A stretch of DNA of 64,000 nucleotides from an uncultured Arenicella sp. (GCA_947499305.1 CANMNN010000001.1:186001-250000); one strand, 5' to 3'; positions 1 through 10,008 are shown, numbered from the stretch's first letter. A program made the numbers and translations. Notes: generated by a model not told the origin, from the sequence alone.

Positions 1-492
1 CAGTGTCGCAACTGGCTTGAGCGCTACCTACCGGATGCTGAAATATGTACCGCAAGCAGCAATGCAGAGGCGGCGATTATTGCATCTAAAGATAAAACTG
101 TTGCGGCCATCGCCAGCGATATTGCAGCAAAGCTTTATGATATTGCCATTTTAGCTAGTGGCATAGAAGATGAACGCAATAACACTACTCGGTTCCTCAT
201 CATTGGTACTGATAGCTACGCGGCTAGCGGCGAAGATAAAACTACCATCATGGTGTCAGCACCGAATAAGGTCGGCAGTTTATTTGAACTGCTAAAGCCT
301 CTATATGACGTTGGCGTTGATATGAGTCGAATTGAGTCTCGTCCTAGTCGACAAACCAACTGGGAATACGTCTTTTTTATTGACTTGATCGGCCATGTTG
401 ACGATCCTAAAGTATCGTCTGCTTTGAATGAGCTCGAAAGTCGCTCTGCCTATTTTAAGTTGATTGGTTCGTACCCAGTTGGCGCGCTTTAG
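1..492 (+). CDS. pheA: Prephenate dehydratase (P-protein), C-terminal part
   Basis: This is the C-terminal part of the enzyme that converts prephenate to phenylpyruvate in phenylalanine synthesis. In gammaproteobacteria it is usually fused to chorismate mutase. The frame is open from the first base, so the start and any mutase domain lie outside the window. The segment NTTRFLIIG (about nt 181-207) is the conserved Thr-Arg-Phe catalytic motif. An ACT domain follows (about nt 240-480) with the phenylalanine-binding ESRPSR motif at nt 334-351, so feedback inhibition by phenylalanine is expected. tyrA begins 27 nt downstream on the same strand, consistent with an aromatic amino acid operon. The identity is clear; the full length cannot be seen. 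Confidence 0.93.
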   Translation, partial: QCRNWLERYLPDAEICTASSNAEAAIIASKDKTVAAIASDIAAKLYDIAILASGIEDERNNTTRFLIIGTDSYAASGEDKTTIMVSAPNKVGSLFELLKPLYDVGVDMSRIESRPSRQTNWEYVFFIDLIGHVDDPKVSSALNELESRSAYFKLIGSYPVGAL

Positions 493-519
493 CTGGCTTA
501 TCGAACAGTTTATATAATA

Positions 520-1407
520 ATGTTTAACACAGTTACTATTATCGGCACCGGATTACTCGGTGGCTCTTTGGCGCGCGATCTAAAGAGACTTAATTTAGCA
601 AAGCACATTATTGGTGTGTGTCGAAGCCAGAAAACCGCTCGCGCTGCGATTGCCGACGGAGTGGTTGATAAAGTGTTGAACGCGCGAGATGCGGTTGCGA
701 ATGCCGATCTAATTGTTCTTGCTACGCCGATGCAATCAATGGTTCCTTTGCTGGCTGACTTAGCGAAAGATATACCGCCAGCAGCGATTATAAGCGACGT
801 AGGCAGTGTTAAAACAGACCTATATGCTCATCTAAAAGTTGAGGTGCCCCACCTTTTGCCTCAGTTTGTATTAGCGCACCCGATTGCTGGAGGAGAAAAC
901 TCAGGCGTCGCCGCATCAAAAAATGGCTTATTTGAAAACAAACACGTTATCATTACCGATACAATTGAAGCGCCCGAGAGTAAGGTTTCGGTTGTGGCCG
1001 AAATGTGGTCGAAATTGGGCGCGAAAGTAATGCGTATGAGTCTTCAAGAGCATGACGCCACTTTTGCCAAGACCAGTCATCTACCACATGTAATTGCGTT
1101 TAGTTTGGTTAATTATTTAAGTCATCAAGCTGATCGTGAAAGGTTGTTCGATTTAGCCGCTGCTGGTTTTTATGACTTTACGCGCATTGCCTCTAGCGAT
1201 GCTGAGATGTGGCGGGATATATGCATAACTAATCGAGCAGAAGTGTTAGCCGCACTCGATGGCTTTAAGGCGCAGATAGAAGCCATTCGTGACGATGTAG
1301 AATCGTCAGATCAAGCTGCGATTTTGTCATACTTTGGTGAGGCTAAGACGGCGAGAGACGCGGGATTGCTGAACAAAGCTGAGTCGATGAAAAAGGCCGG
1401 TAGCTAG
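520..1407 (+). CDS. tyrA: Prephenate/arogenate dehydrogenase
   Basis: This NAD(P)-dependent dehydrogenase makes 4-hydroxyphenylpyruvate (or tyrosine from arogenate) in tyrosine synthesis. The 295-residue protein opens with a Rossmann dinucleotide motif, GTGLLGGSLARDL, near residues 9-21. It carries the HPIAGGENSG segment typical of the family near residue 119, followed by a helical C-terminal dimerisation domain. There is no fused chorismate mutase or aroA domain. In many gammaproteobacteria (for example Pseudomonas) tyrA and aroA are fused; here aroA is a separate gene about 100 nt downstream. No strong ribosome binding site precedes the ATG. A prephenate-versus-arogenate preference cannot be told from the sequence. 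Confidence 0.93.
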   Translation: MFNTVTIIGTGLLGGSLARDLKRLNLAKHIIGVCRSQKTARAAIADGVVDKVLNARDAVANADLIVLATPMQSMVPLLADLAKDIPPAAIISDVGSVKTDLYAHLKVEVPHLLPQFVLAHPIAGGENSGVAASKNGLFENKHVIITDTIEAPESKVSVVAEMWSKLGAKVMRMSLQEHDATFAKTSHLPHVIAFSLVNYLSHQADRERLFDLAAAGFYDFTRIASSDAEMWRDICITNRAEVLAALDGFKAQIEAIRDDVESSDQAAILSYFGEAKTARDAGLLNKAESMKKAGS

Positions 1408-1510
1408 AATTAGTGAAATTAGCTGAGCGAATATTGTTCAGCAAAAATGGGAATAACTACCACCTCAACCTTACTTGTAATAGTAAGCTGTAATAATTGA
1501 GTTGTAATAA

Positions 1511-2833
1511 ATGAGCAAAGAATTGATTTTAACCACCGCGAAAGCGACACAAGGATTAAATGGCACGATACGGGTGCCCGGTGACAAGTCGATGTCTCAT
1601 CGAGCTGTGATGTTCTCATCATTGGCTAATGGCACCAGTAATATCACTGGCCTTCTAGAGGGTGAAGATGTGATGGCGACCTTAGCCGCATTTAGAGCTA
1701 TGGGTGTGGAAGCCCAAGGCCCGGATAGTGGTAACCTAACGATCACTGGCGTCGGCATGCGCGGATTGAAAGCGCCTGAATCTGATCTAGATATGGGCAA
1801 CTCGGGTACCGCTATGCGCTTGATGTGCGGTATTTTGGCTGCGCAAAACTTTGCATCGAAACTGATTGGAGACGAGTCTCTATCAACGCGCCCAATGCGC
1901 CGTGTCACCGTACCCTTAAGTTCAATGGGGGCGCGTTGTGCGACTGATGAAGATGGTTGTCCGCCTATTCACGTGCGTGGCGTTGAGAAGCTAGAGCCAA
2001 TTGACTACAAGCTTCCCATGGCGAGCGCTCAAGTTAAATCTGCAGTACTGCTGGCTGGCCTCTACGCTGACGGAGAAACGAGTGTTACCGAGCCAGCTCC
2101 CACACGTGACCACACCGAGCGTATGTTGAAGGCGTATGGTTATGACTGCGAAACTGAAAAACTCAACGAGCAAGCCAGCACCATTCGTATCAAAGGTGGT
2201 GGAGAGTTAACGGCAACTGATATTGATATCCCGTCTGATATATCATCGTCTGCCTTTTTTATGGTGGCGGCGTCGATTATTCCTGGTTCGAAAATCGTGC
2301 TTGAGCATGTGTGCATTAATCCTACACGCACAGGCGTTATAGATGTTTTAAAAGCCATGGGCGCTGATATTAAGCTAATCAACCCGCGAGCAATTGGTGG
2401 CGAGCCAGTGGCTGACATTCAAGTAACTTATGTGGGATTAAAGGGCTGCGAAATCGACCCGAATTTAGTCCCATTGGCCATCGATGAATTTCCTGTTATC
2501 TGCGTTGCGGCAGCATGCGCTGAAGGGGTAACCACAGTTTCAGGTGCTGAAGAGCTACGTGCGAAAGAGTCTGATCGCATTTCAGTAATGGTAGAAGGCT
2601 TGAGAAATATCGGCGTTGAAGTCGAGGAGCGCCGCGACGGGATGCTTGTTACGGGTGGCGGTATCAAGGGCGGTACGGTAGAGAGTCATCACGATCATCG
2701 TATCGCCATGTCATTCGCGGTTGCGGGTGGTGTAGCGCAAGAGGGTATAATCATCAAAGGGGCTGAAACAGTCGCCACCTCATTTCCGAACTTTGTAGAG
2801 CTCGCGACTAACGCTGGCTTAAAGATTAGTTAG
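1511..2833 (+). CDS. aroA: 3-phosphoshikimate 1-carboxyvinyltransferase (EPSP synthase)
   Basis: The enzyme transfers enolpyruvate from PEP to shikimate-3-phosphate in the shikimate pathway. The 440-residue length is normal. The family signature PGDKSMSHR lies near residues 23-31. The LMCGILAAQNF segment has Ala where plant-type class I enzymes have the Gly-Thr-Ala-Met-Arg-Pro pattern, which makes it look like a class II-type enzyme as in Pseudomonas and Gram-positives. The C-terminal KESDRI and DHRIAMS motifs are present. The gene stands alone, between tyrA and cmk, and is probably co-transcribed with both. The assignment to class II is my reading of the motifs; overall identity is secure. 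Confidence 0.95.
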   Translation: MSKELILTTAKATQGLNGTIRVPGDKSMSHRAVMFSSLANGTSNITGLLEGEDVMATLAAFRAMGVEAQGPDSGNLTITGVGMRGLKAPESDLDMGNSGTAMRLMCGILAAQNFASKLIGDESLSTRPMRRVTVPLSSMGARCATDEDGCPPIHVRGVEKLEPIDYKLPMASAQVKSAVLLAGLYADGETSVTEPAPTRDHTERMLKAYGYDCETEKLNEQASTIRIKGGGELTATDIDIPSDISSSAFFMVAASIIPGSKIVLEHVCINPTRTGVIDVLKAMGADIKLINPRAIGGEPVADIQVTYVGLKGCEIDPNLVPLAIDEFPVICVAAACAEGVTTVSGAEELRAKESDRISVMVEGLRNIGVEVEERRDGMLVTGGGIKGGTVESHHDHRIAMSFAVAGGVAQEGIIIKGAETVATSFPNFVELATNAGLKIS

Positions 2834-2845
2834 CAATTTAGACGC

Positions 2846-3526
2846 GTGTCATCCATGAGCCAAACCTTGCCTCCTGTTCTCGCCTTAGATGGGCCAAGTG
2901 GCGCAGGCAAGGGTACGATCGGTCAGCTTTGCGCCGTAAAATTCGGTTGGCACTACCTCGATAGCGGAGCAATTTATCGCGGTTTGGGTTGGTTGGCCGA
3001 CAGCGAAGGTGTAAGTTCCAATGATGTTGCAGGCTTGGTTTCATTAGCTGATTCAATGAGCTTGGTTTGCCATGTTTGCGAAACCGATTCAGCGACCATC
3101 GAAATTAACGGTCAAATGGTTACCGATCAGCTCAGAACCGACGAAGCCGGGCAATTAGCGAGTCAGATTGCCCCCATTCCCGAGGTTCGAGCGGCGCTGC
3201 TAAAGATGCAACAACGCTGCCGAAAAGCACCTGGATTAGTGGCAGATGGTCGCGATATGGGTACTACTGTGTTCCCTGACGCCCCATTTAAGGTGTTTTT
3301 GACCGCCAGTGCCGAAATAAGGGCACAAAGACGCTATGACCAGTTGAAAGCGAAGGGTATGAGTGTTAATCTCGCGCGCCTGTTAGAGTCAATTCAAGCA
3401 CGTGATGTCCGAGACTCGAGCCGAGACGCTTCGCCGCTTAAACCCGCTGAAGACGCCTTAGTTCTTGACACTTCTGACCTTTCTATTGATGAAGTCGTTG
3501 CGCGCATTTTGACTCTCGTAAATTAA
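2846..3526 (+). CDS. cmk: Cytidylate kinase
   Basis: The protein phosphorylates CMP and dCMP with ATP in pyrimidine nucleotide recycling. The 226-residue protein starts with the P-loop DGPSGAGKGT and contains LDSGAIYRGL and the DGRDMGTTVFPDA segment typical of bacterial CMP kinases. The long frame begins with GTG at 2846; an in-frame ATG at 2855 is equally plausible, and neither has a clear Shine-Dalgarno sequence. The gene lies 12 nt after aroA and before rpsA. The cmk-rpsA order is widely conserved in gammaproteobacteria. Confidence 0.94.
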   Translation: MSSMSQTLPPVLALDGPSGAGKGTIGQLCAVKFGWHYLDSGAIYRGLGWLADSEGVSSNDVAGLVSLADSMSLVCHVCETDSATIEINGQMVTDQLRTDEAGQLASQIAPIPEVRAALLKMQQRCRKAPGLVADGRDMGTTVFPDAPFKVFLTASAEIRAQRRYDQLKAKGMSVNLARLLESIQARDVRDSSRDASPLKPAEDALVLDTSDLSIDEVVARILTLVN

Positions 3527-3580
3527 CGCTGACCTTCAGGCGGACTGAAGCAAAGTTTTGTAAAAGCGAAGCAGTATTAG

Positions 3581-3614
3581 CATGGTCGCCAACGACATCG
3601 ATTCGTTGCCCATG
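3581..3614 (+). promoter_or_regulatory. Hairpin in the rpsA leader
   Basis: The 120-nt space before rpsA contains a two-tier inverted repeat: CATGG (3581-3585) pairs with CCATG (3610-3614), and inside it CAACGA (3590-3595) pairs with TCGTTG (3603-3608). Ribosomal protein S1 of E. coli represses its own translation through stem-loops in the rpsA leader. This hairpin is a candidate for the same control, but function is inferred. Confidence 0.45.
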
Positions 3615-3647
3615 ACTAAGAGGGCTAAGCTATATTAAGGTAGAGTT

Positions 3648-5318
3648 ATGAGCGAATCATTCGCCCAAATGTTCGAAGAGAGCCTAAAAGACACCGTAAT
3701 GACCATCGGTGAGGTTATCAAAGCTGAAGTTGTATCTGTCGAAAACGACTATGTTACCGTAACAGCAGGCTTAAAATCAGAAGCCGAAATCCCGCTATCT
3801 CAGTTTGCTAAAGTTGAAGGCGAGTACAATGTACTAGTCGGCGATATGGTAGAAGTTGCGATCGAAAGCGTTGAAGACGGTTACGGCCGCACCAAGCTTT
3901 CTCACGACAAAGCACGACGCGTTCGCGTTTGGGCTGAGCTAGAAAAAGCACACGAAAACGAAGACATCGTTGTAGGTCAAATCACTGGCAAAGTAAAAGG
4001 CGGTTTCACCGTGTCTCTACAAAACGTCCGTGCCTTCCTACCTGGTTCTTTAGTAGATGTGCGCCCTGTAAAAGATTCTGCGTATCTTGAAAACCGCGAC
4101 CTAGAGTTGAAGGTTATCAAAATCGATAAAGCACGTAACAACGTTGTTGTATCTCGCCGCGCTGTGGTTGAGAACGAGTTGGGTGCTGAGCGTGAAGAGT
4201 TGCTTAAGACTATTGAAGAAGGCCAAATCGTTAAAGGTATCGTTAAGAACCTTACTGATTACGGTGCGTTCATCAACTTGGGCGGCATCGACGGCTTGCT
4301 ACACATCACTGACATGGCTTGGAAACGCGTTAAGCATCCTTCTGAGATCTTGGAAGTGGGTCAAGACATCGAAGCTCGCGTATTGAAGTTCGACAAAGAA
4401 AAAGCACGCGTATCACTAGGTATCAAGCAAATGGGTGATGACCCATGGAAAGACCTAGCGCGTCGCTTCATGGTAGACACTCGCCACTACGGTAAAGTGA
4501 CAAACATCACTGATTACGGTGCTTTCGTTGAATTGGAAGACGGTGTTGAAGGTCTAGTTCACGTTTCAGAAATGGATTGGACTAACAAAAACATCCATCC
4601 AAGCAAAGTATGTCAAGTGAACGACGAAGTTGAAGTTGTTGTACTTGAGATCGACCCAGAGCGTCGTCGTATTTCTCTAGGCATGAAGCAATGTCGTGCT
4701 AACCCATGGGATAGCTTTGCAGCGACCCACCAGAAGGGTGATAAAGTTGTTGGTAAGATCAAATCGATCACTGACTTCGGTGTGTTTATCGGCTTGGATG
4801 GCAACATCGATGGTCTAATCCACTTGAGCGACCTGTCTTGGAATGAAGAAGGCGAAGACGTAATTCGCAACTTCTCTAAAGGCGATGAGCTTGAAGCGGT
4901 TGTATTGGCAGTTGATCCAGAGCGTGAGCGCATCTCTCTAGGTGTTAAACAAGTATCTGGCGATCCTTTCACAGATTTCGTAGCGACTAACTCTAAAGGT
5001 GCTGTGGTTAACGGTACTGTTAAAGAGGCAGATGCACGTGGTGTGACCATTGAGATAGAGCAAGGCGTTGAAGGTTACCTTCGTGCCGCTGAAATCTCAC
5101 GTGATCACGTTGAAGATGCTTCAGCAGTATTCCCAGTGGGTACTGAAGTTGAATCTAAGATCACAGCGATTGACCGCAAGACTCGTCGTATTTCATTGTC
5201 AATTAAGGCACTAGAAGCGCAACACGAAAGTGAAGCAATTCAAGAGTACGGCAGTGGTTCAGGTGATGCAGGCGGTAGCTTGTTAGCTGAAAAACTAAAG
5301 CAGCAACTGAATAAGTAA
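3648..5318 (+). CDS. rpsA: 30S ribosomal protein S1
   Basis: S1 binds mRNA and helps load it on the 30S subunit. The 556-residue protein holds six S1/OB-fold repeats. Clear copies include the [11 protein letters not shown] segment near residue 115, the repeated TDYGAFI/V-x-L core near residues 205 and 290, and TDFGVFIGL near residue 378. The length matches E. coli S1 (557). A good AAGG ribosome binding site lies before the ATG. Codon use is noticeably more biased than in the neighbours, as expected for a highly expressed gene. A strong terminator follows at 5378-5414. Confidence 0.97.
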   Translation: MSESFAQMFEESLKDTVMTIGEVIKAEVVSVENDYVTVTAGLKSEAEIPLSQFAKVEGEYNVLVGDMVEVAIESVEDGYGRTKLSHDKARRVRVWAELEKAHENEDIVVGQITGKVKGGFTVSLQNVRAFLPGSLVDVRPVKDSAYLENRDLELKVIKIDKARNNVVVSRRAVVENELGAEREELLKTIEEGQIVKGIVKNLTDYGAFINLGGIDGLLHITDMAWKRVKHPSEILEVGQDIEARVLKFDKEKARVSLGIKQMGDDPWKDLARRFMVDTRHYGKVTNITDYGAFVELEDGVEGLVHVSEMDWTNKNIHPSKVCQVNDEVEVVVLEIDPERRRISLGMKQCRANPWDSFAATHQKGDKVVGKIKSITDFGVFIGLDGNIDGLIHLSDLSWNEEGEDVIRNFSKGDELEAVVLAVDPERERISLGVKQVSGDPFTDFVATNSKGAVVNGTVKEADARGVTIEIEQGVEGYLRAAEISRDHVEDASAVFPVGTEVESKITAIDRKTRRISLSIKALEAQHESEAIQEYGSGSGDAGGSLLAEKLKQQLNK

Positions 5319-5377
5319 GCTGTAAATTTGAACCAAGTGCCGTGACTTCAGCAAGTTGCGGCGAGGTTTAAATTCGA

Positions 5378-5414
5378 AGCCTTGATTGACATTACGTTGA
5401 TCAAGGCTTTTTTT
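5378..5414 (+). terminator. Rho-independent terminator after rpsA
   Basis: A perfect 9-bp stem, AGCCTTGAT (5378-5386) with ATCAAGGCT (5400-5408), has a 13-nt loop and is followed by a run of T (5408-5414). It separates rpsA from the ihfB unit. Confidence 0.9.
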
Positions 5415-5491
5415 CTGCTTGTCATCATTGCATGCTAAGCTAGAAATGAAACAATATCAGTGGCTTAGAACGTTTTTTGCGTGAAACAATA

Positions 5492-5520
5492 TTGCGCGCA
5501 CCCGATTCACTATCTATACT
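5492..5520 (+). promoter_or_regulatory. Predicted sigma-70 promoter of ihfB-lapAB
   Basis: A -35 like TTGCGC (5492-5497) and a -10 TATACT (5515-5520) are separated by 17 bp. Transcription would start near 5527, 30 nt before the ihfB start codon. It lies just after the rpsA terminator, which fits a new transcription unit. Confidence 0.6.
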
Positions 5521-5556
5521 TAACGGCTTATCATTTAATCAAAGGGTATATGGGCA

Positions 5557-5862
5557 ATGATTAAAACTCCTACTATTACACGATCAGAGTTAATCGAAGC
5601 ACTGGTCGACAAACAACCGCATCTTGCGCATCGTGACGTTGAGTTGGCGGTAAAGACCGTCTTGGAGCGCATGGGTGGTGCATTTGAAGATGGCGATCGT
5701 ATAGAAATTCGAGGTTTTGGCAGTTTCTCACTGCACTATCGTCCGTCTCGAGTTGGTCGCAACCCTAAAACGGGTGAATCCGTTGCGGTTGAAGACAAGT
5801 TTTCACCACACTTCAAGCCGGGCAAAGAACTCAAAGAGCGTGTTGATGCCATTAACAACTAG
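5557..5862 (+). CDS. ihfB: Integration host factor, beta subunit
   Basis: This is one half of the IHF heterodimer that sharply bends DNA at specific sites and assists sigma-54 promoters, replication and recombination. The 101-residue HU-fold protein contains the [14 protein letters not shown] and GRNPKTGE segments that mark IHF beta, with the DNA-intercalating Pro in the NPKTG loop. The partner ihfA is in this window at 51377. lapA follows directly. The start is the ATG at 5557, behind an AAAGGG-type ribosome site. Confidence 0.95.
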   Translation: MIKTPTITRSELIEALVDKQPHLAHRDVELAVKTVLERMGGAFEDGDRIEIRGFGSFSLHYRPSRVGRNPKTGESVAVEDKFSPHFKPGKELKERVDAINN

Positions 5863-5915
5863 CCGAGTGAGTGCACTTAAGAGGTTTATCCCATTCAGCG
5901 GAAAAAAATAGAACA

Positions 5916-6230
5916 ATGAAATTAATATCATCAATCGTAATTCTTTTGCTAGTCTCCGTGTTTGCGGCGACGGTTGCTATGTCTAACTCGGGCGCTGTGT
6001 CTATCAAATACTATTTCGGTTTTGAGAAAGAAGTGCCAATTTATCTGCTAATTACAGCTCCCTTCGTCGCAGGTTTGATCGTAGGCGTCGCTATCATGAG
6101 TATTTCGGTGATGCGCAATAAAATGAAAGTTGGTAAGACAAAACGCGAATTATCTAAGGTAGAAAAAGAGGTTCAGAACCTTCGGTCTGCTCCGATTACG
6201 GAACCAATGAAGGATGAAATTCAGTCCTAG
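5916..6230 (+). CDS. lapA: Lipopolysaccharide assembly protein A
   Basis: This small inner-membrane protein (DUF1049 family) works with LapB to control LPS synthesis through FtsH-dependent turnover of LpxC. From the ATG at 5916 it is 104 residues, close to the 102 of E. coli LapA. Upstream in-frame codons give an unlikely hydrophilic extension. Two membrane segments are visible, near residues 5-25 and 43-65, followed by a charged coiled-coil tail. ftsH, its functional partner, is also in this window at 17704. lapB starts 18 nt downstream. Confidence 0.88.
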   Translation: MKLISSIVILLLVSVFAATVAMSNSGAVSIKYYFGFEKEVPIYLLITAPFVAGLIVGVAIMSISVMRNKMKVGKTKRELSKVEKEVQNLRSAPITEPMKDEIQS

Positions 6231-6248
6231 GGCCGATTTTATTAGTCA

Positions 6249-7406
6249 ATGAGTTTTCTCTCTGAATGGAATTGGGCATGGCCGGCAATTGCGCTGGCCT
6301 TTTTATTGGGAGCAATGGGAAGCCGTTGGCTCTACTATCGGCTCGGTTTTGGAAAACAGCAGACGGTTAATAAAGAGTATTTTAAGGGTTTAAATTTTCT
6401 ATTAAATGAAGAGCCAGATAAAGCTATTGAGGTCTTTATCAAGGCGCTAGAGGTTGATAGCGAAACAGTTGAGCTGCACTTGGCCTTAGGTGGATTATTT
6501 CGTCGTAAAGGCCAAGTAGATCGTGCCACACGCATACATCAAAACCTGATAGCGCGACCGAGTTTAACCGAAGATCAACGGATGCAGGCGATTCACGAAC
6601 TAGCTAATGATTATTATAAAGCTGGGTGGCTTGATCGTGCAGAAAACTTGTTTAGTGAACTTAAAGACTCCGCGCCATATCGTATTCTTGCGATTCGAGG
6701 CTTGGTGCGAATTTACGAGCAAGAGAAAGAGTGGCAAAAAGCAATTGATGCACTGAAGTTGTTAAAGCGTAGCGAACGTTCAGATGTTAGTAAGCAGGTA
6801 GCGCATTACTATTGCGAGCTGGCTGAATTGTCGATCAAGATCGGGGATTATCAAATAGCACGTCAGCACCTTCGTAATGCGCGGAACGAAAACTCAACAA
6901 TTGCCCGAAGCTTATTGCTTCGAGGTGACCTACGATCCGCCGAGGGAGATCACGCCGGGGCGCGAGACCTTTGGTTGCAGCTCGCTAGTACGCACCCAAA
7001 TTATGCTGAGCAGATCGTTACAAGAATGATTAGAAGTATTGCGGCCAGTGGTGATTCAAGCGAACTAAAGAATTATTTGTTAAATCAGAGTGCTGTGCCA
7101 AGAAGTGCTGACGCGTTTAGCTTGTGGCAACACTCTATTCAAGGTTTATTGGGCGAATCCGATGCTATTGCCCATATTCTTGCTGCATCTGAGAGCGACG
7201 GTATGAGTGCGAGTCTAGCTAACTACCTATGCGATGCACTTGGACGAAATATGCTTGACGATCAACGTCGAACTGATCTATTAATAAAGATGCTTGGTCG
7301 CGCAAAAACTAAAAAGATTGAGTATACTTGTGTTGGGTGCGGTTTCGATACAAAGTCTATGTATTGGTTTTGTCCAAACTGCGGGCGTTGGGAGAGCTTT
7401 CGTTAG
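6249..7406 (+). CDS. lapB: Lipopolysaccharide assembly protein B (TPR and rubredoxin-like zinc domain)
   Basis: LapB (YciM) is anchored by one N-terminal helix (about residues 9-29) and presents TPR repeats and a C-terminal rubredoxin-like metal site to the cytoplasm. It passes LpxC to FtsH and so balances LPS and phospholipid. The 385-residue protein shows TPR-type helices from about residue 45 to 330. The C-terminal knuckles CVGC and CPNC (residues about 361-378) would bind iron or zinc. Length and the lapA-lapB order match the family (389 in E. coli). Confidence 0.92.
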   Translation: MSFLSEWNWAWPAIALAFLLGAMGSRWLYYRLGFGKQQTVNKEYFKGLNFLLNEEPDKAIEVFIKALEVDSETVELHLALGGLFRRKGQVDRATRIHQNLIARPSLTEDQRMQAIHELANDYYKAGWLDRAENLFSELKDSAPYRILAIRGLVRIYEQEKEWQKAIDALKLLKRSERSDVSKQVAHYYCELAELSIKIGDYQIARQHLRNARNENSTIARSLLLRGDLRSAEGDHAGARDLWLQLASTHPNYAEQIVTRMIRSIAASGDSSELKNYLLNQSAVPRSADAFSLWQHSIQGLLGESDAIAHILAASESDGMSASLANYLCDALGRNMLDDQRRTDLLIKMLGRAKTKKIEYTCVGCGFDTKSMYWFCPNCGRWESFR

Positions 7407-7494
7407 AACGAATAGCATCTTAGCTATTCGACTAATTAGACGAAAGAAAAGAATAATAAATTATTGATGTAACACTTAGATAACGAGAATTCCT

Positions 7495-8844
7495 GTGAGC
7501 GCCGAAATAAAACATTTATCTTTCAAGGGAATTGAAAAGAAAGAGCAAATTCTCTTTAAGTCATTTTTGAACTTAGCTAAGAATGAACTCGAGTACCAAG
7601 TCGTTATACTTAAAGACAGTGATATGTCTGGTCAGCAGCCTGATATTGTTATTGCTGATTCTAGCTACCAGTTTTCTGACGACGAAGCTGATTTAGGTTT
7701 TTTACCGACCATCCGAATTGGTAACGAGCCCTCCGAAGCGAGCCTTTATATTTTGCGCCCTGTACAGTGGAGTGATTTTAAGACCGAGCTTACGCGCTTA
7801 GACTTGGATGCAGAGTACTCTCCTCAAAGCTCAAATGATCAACTACTGCCTCAAGAAATGGAGTTTGCCATCGTTGAGATGGATGAAAAGTCTGAGTCTG
7901 ACAGTAAAGATAACTCTGGTGATTATGACGAAGCTGAAAACTATGATTACGAGCTCGACAAGCTAAGTATCGATTATCACAGTTTCACCAATAGCGAATA
8001 TTTGAAGGTTGTCGACGACGTAAAGGGCTTTAAAGACAAGGACGGTGAGGTCGTTGATGCTCCGGTCGACCCAAATCAACCCTTAGTCTTGATAACTGAT
8101 GATGAAAGTGCATCGAACAATAGTGTGTTGATCTTAGAGACTAATAGTTTAGACGCTTGGGAGATGAGTGAATCTGAGTTTGATGAAGATGCTAATGATC
8201 AACTTGATGAGGATACGCTTGAAAGCGAATCGTCTTATGTTGATGCGAAAGCCGAGGCAGAAATCACCAAAAAGTTAAAAACCGGTGTTGAAATTACACC
8301 CGGTAGCGAATTCTGGTCTCAAGATGCCGAAATCTTTTCTGGCAGAGAGTCAATGATGTACGTCAAACCTGAGCGCGATATGGTTTATGCGTCAAATGAA
8401 CCAGGTAAGTGGACGGCATCGATTAGACAAAACACGATCACCAAAGTGCCGCTCCACGTTAACTGGAAGCCAACAAATGAGCTCAAAGCCTACCCAGTAA
8501 GCAGCCTTGTTTGGGCGAATACAATTGCGACTAAGAGTGGCGCCCTGGCCGCAGGACTCGACTCTCAAACAGAGTATATACTTGAGCGTTGGCCACATTT
8601 TGATCTCCTCGAGCTCGACAATATGTTACTGAAGCTTTGCACGATGATGTTTGTGCAGGCTGAGAGCCCGTATAGTTTGATGCAGAAATCAGGCTATAGT
8701 CGCACAGTAGTTTATGGTTTAGTTAATGCATGTCATGAGCTGGACATACTGCGCGTGGCACAAGAATTTGATCTCGAGAAATTCTCTGAGATGAATGCAG
8801 ACGCTGGCGTGTTCGGCAAAATTAAGGATGTGTTCCGAACTTAG
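7495..8844 (+). CDS. Hypothetical acidic protein, three-part architecture
   Basis: I do not recognise this 449-residue protein. It starts at GTG 7495 behind a purine-rich site. Residues 1-105 look like a compact alpha/beta fold, possibly a degenerate receiver-like domain. Residues about 110-260 are very acidic and low in complexity, rich in Asp, Glu and Ser, and probably disordered. Residues about 290-449 form a conserved-looking helical domain that ends in a segment resembling a winged helix (SPYSLMQKSGYSRTVVYGLV). There is no signal peptide or membrane helix, so it should be cytoplasmic. It lies between lapB and dapB on the same strand, with an inverted repeat (7409-7430) in front. A regulatory or scaffold role is only a guess. 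Confidence 0.7.
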   Translation: MSAEIKHLSFKGIEKKEQILFKSFLNLAKNELEYQVVILKDSDMSGQQPDIVIADSSYQFSDDEADLGFLPTIRIGNEPSEASLYILRPVQWSDFKTELTRLDLDAEYSPQSSNDQLLPQEMEFAIVEMDEKSESDSKDNSGDYDEAENYDYELDKLSIDYHSFTNSEYLKVVDDVKGFKDKDGEVVDAPVDPNQPLVLITDDESASNNSVLILETNSLDAWEMSESEFDEDANDQLDEDTLESESSYVDAKAEAEITKKLKTGVEITPGSEFWSQDAEIFSGRESMMYVKPERDMVYASNEPGKWTASIRQNTITKVPLHVNWKPTNELKAYPVSSLVWANTIATKSGALAAGLDSQTEYILERWPHFDLLELDNMLLKLCTMMFVQAESPYSLMQKSGYSRTVVYGLVNACHELDILRVAQEFDLEKFSEMNADAGVFGKIKDVFRT

Positions 8845-8962
8845 CGATTGCTCAATAGCGTATTGCTTTCAGTCGCACGATATTCGCTGGCGTTTATAAG
8901 TGTGCGTTGATTATCGATAGCCCATTATAAATCTCATCTTATTACCTCTATTTAGGAGTTGA

Positions 8963-9784
<822 letters not shown>

Positions 9785-9851
9785 TGCTTGCCGATAATAT
9801 TGTGGAGGCCTAGAAAGTGACTTTTTATTGTGTTTTTAAGCTGCTTTCACA

Positions 9852-9881
9852 TTGCAAGTTTGGCCTTGCTTCGGCTAGAAT
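9852..9881 (+). promoter_or_regulatory. Predicted promoter of the carAB leader
   Basis: TTGCAA (9852-9857) and TAGAAT (9876-9881) are 18 bp apart. Transcription is expected to start at about 9887-9890, that is at, or within three bases of, the ATG of the leader peptide at 9890. The leader peptide would then be translated from a leaderless mRNA. Confidence 0.55.
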
Positions 9882-9889
9882 ACGCCCCG

Positions 9890-9958
9890 ATGAAAAGGCC
9901 ACAGACAATGTTGCATAGACCTAAGCAGGTCCCCAATGATGCCATTGGTCTTTATTGA
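9890..9958 (+). CDS. Candidate carAB leader peptide (22 aa)
   Basis: A 22-codon frame starts at ATG 9890 and stops at TGA 9956-9958, just before a strong terminator hairpin (9969-10008). Leader peptide followed by terminator followed by biosynthetic operon is the classic attenuator layout. The peptide is not rich in one amino acid, although it has three Pro, two Arg and two Gln. It has no Shine-Dalgarno sequence and would start at the mRNA 5' end. Two small hairpins lie inside it (9918-9931 and 9933-9948); GACC at 9918-9921 could instead pair with GGTC at 9947-9950. I recall reports of a leader region before carA in Pseudomonas, but I cannot confirm homology here. Translation is not proven. 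Confidence 0.45.
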   Translation: MKRPQTMLHRPKQVPNDAIGLY

Positions 9959-9968
9959 GAAAATTCCG

Positions 9969-10008
9969 AAAAAGGGAGAAGCCTGTATTTAGGCTTCTCC
10001 CTTTTTTT
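9969..10008 (+). terminator. Attenuator-like terminator before carA
   Basis: AAAGGGAGAAGCCT (9971-9984) pairs perfectly with AGGCTTCTCCCTTT (from 9991), closing a 6-nt loop, and runs into seven T. It sits 90 nt before carA and after the predicted promoter and leader peptide. It therefore either ends dapB transcripts or, more interestingly, attenuates carAB. Confidence 0.85.
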
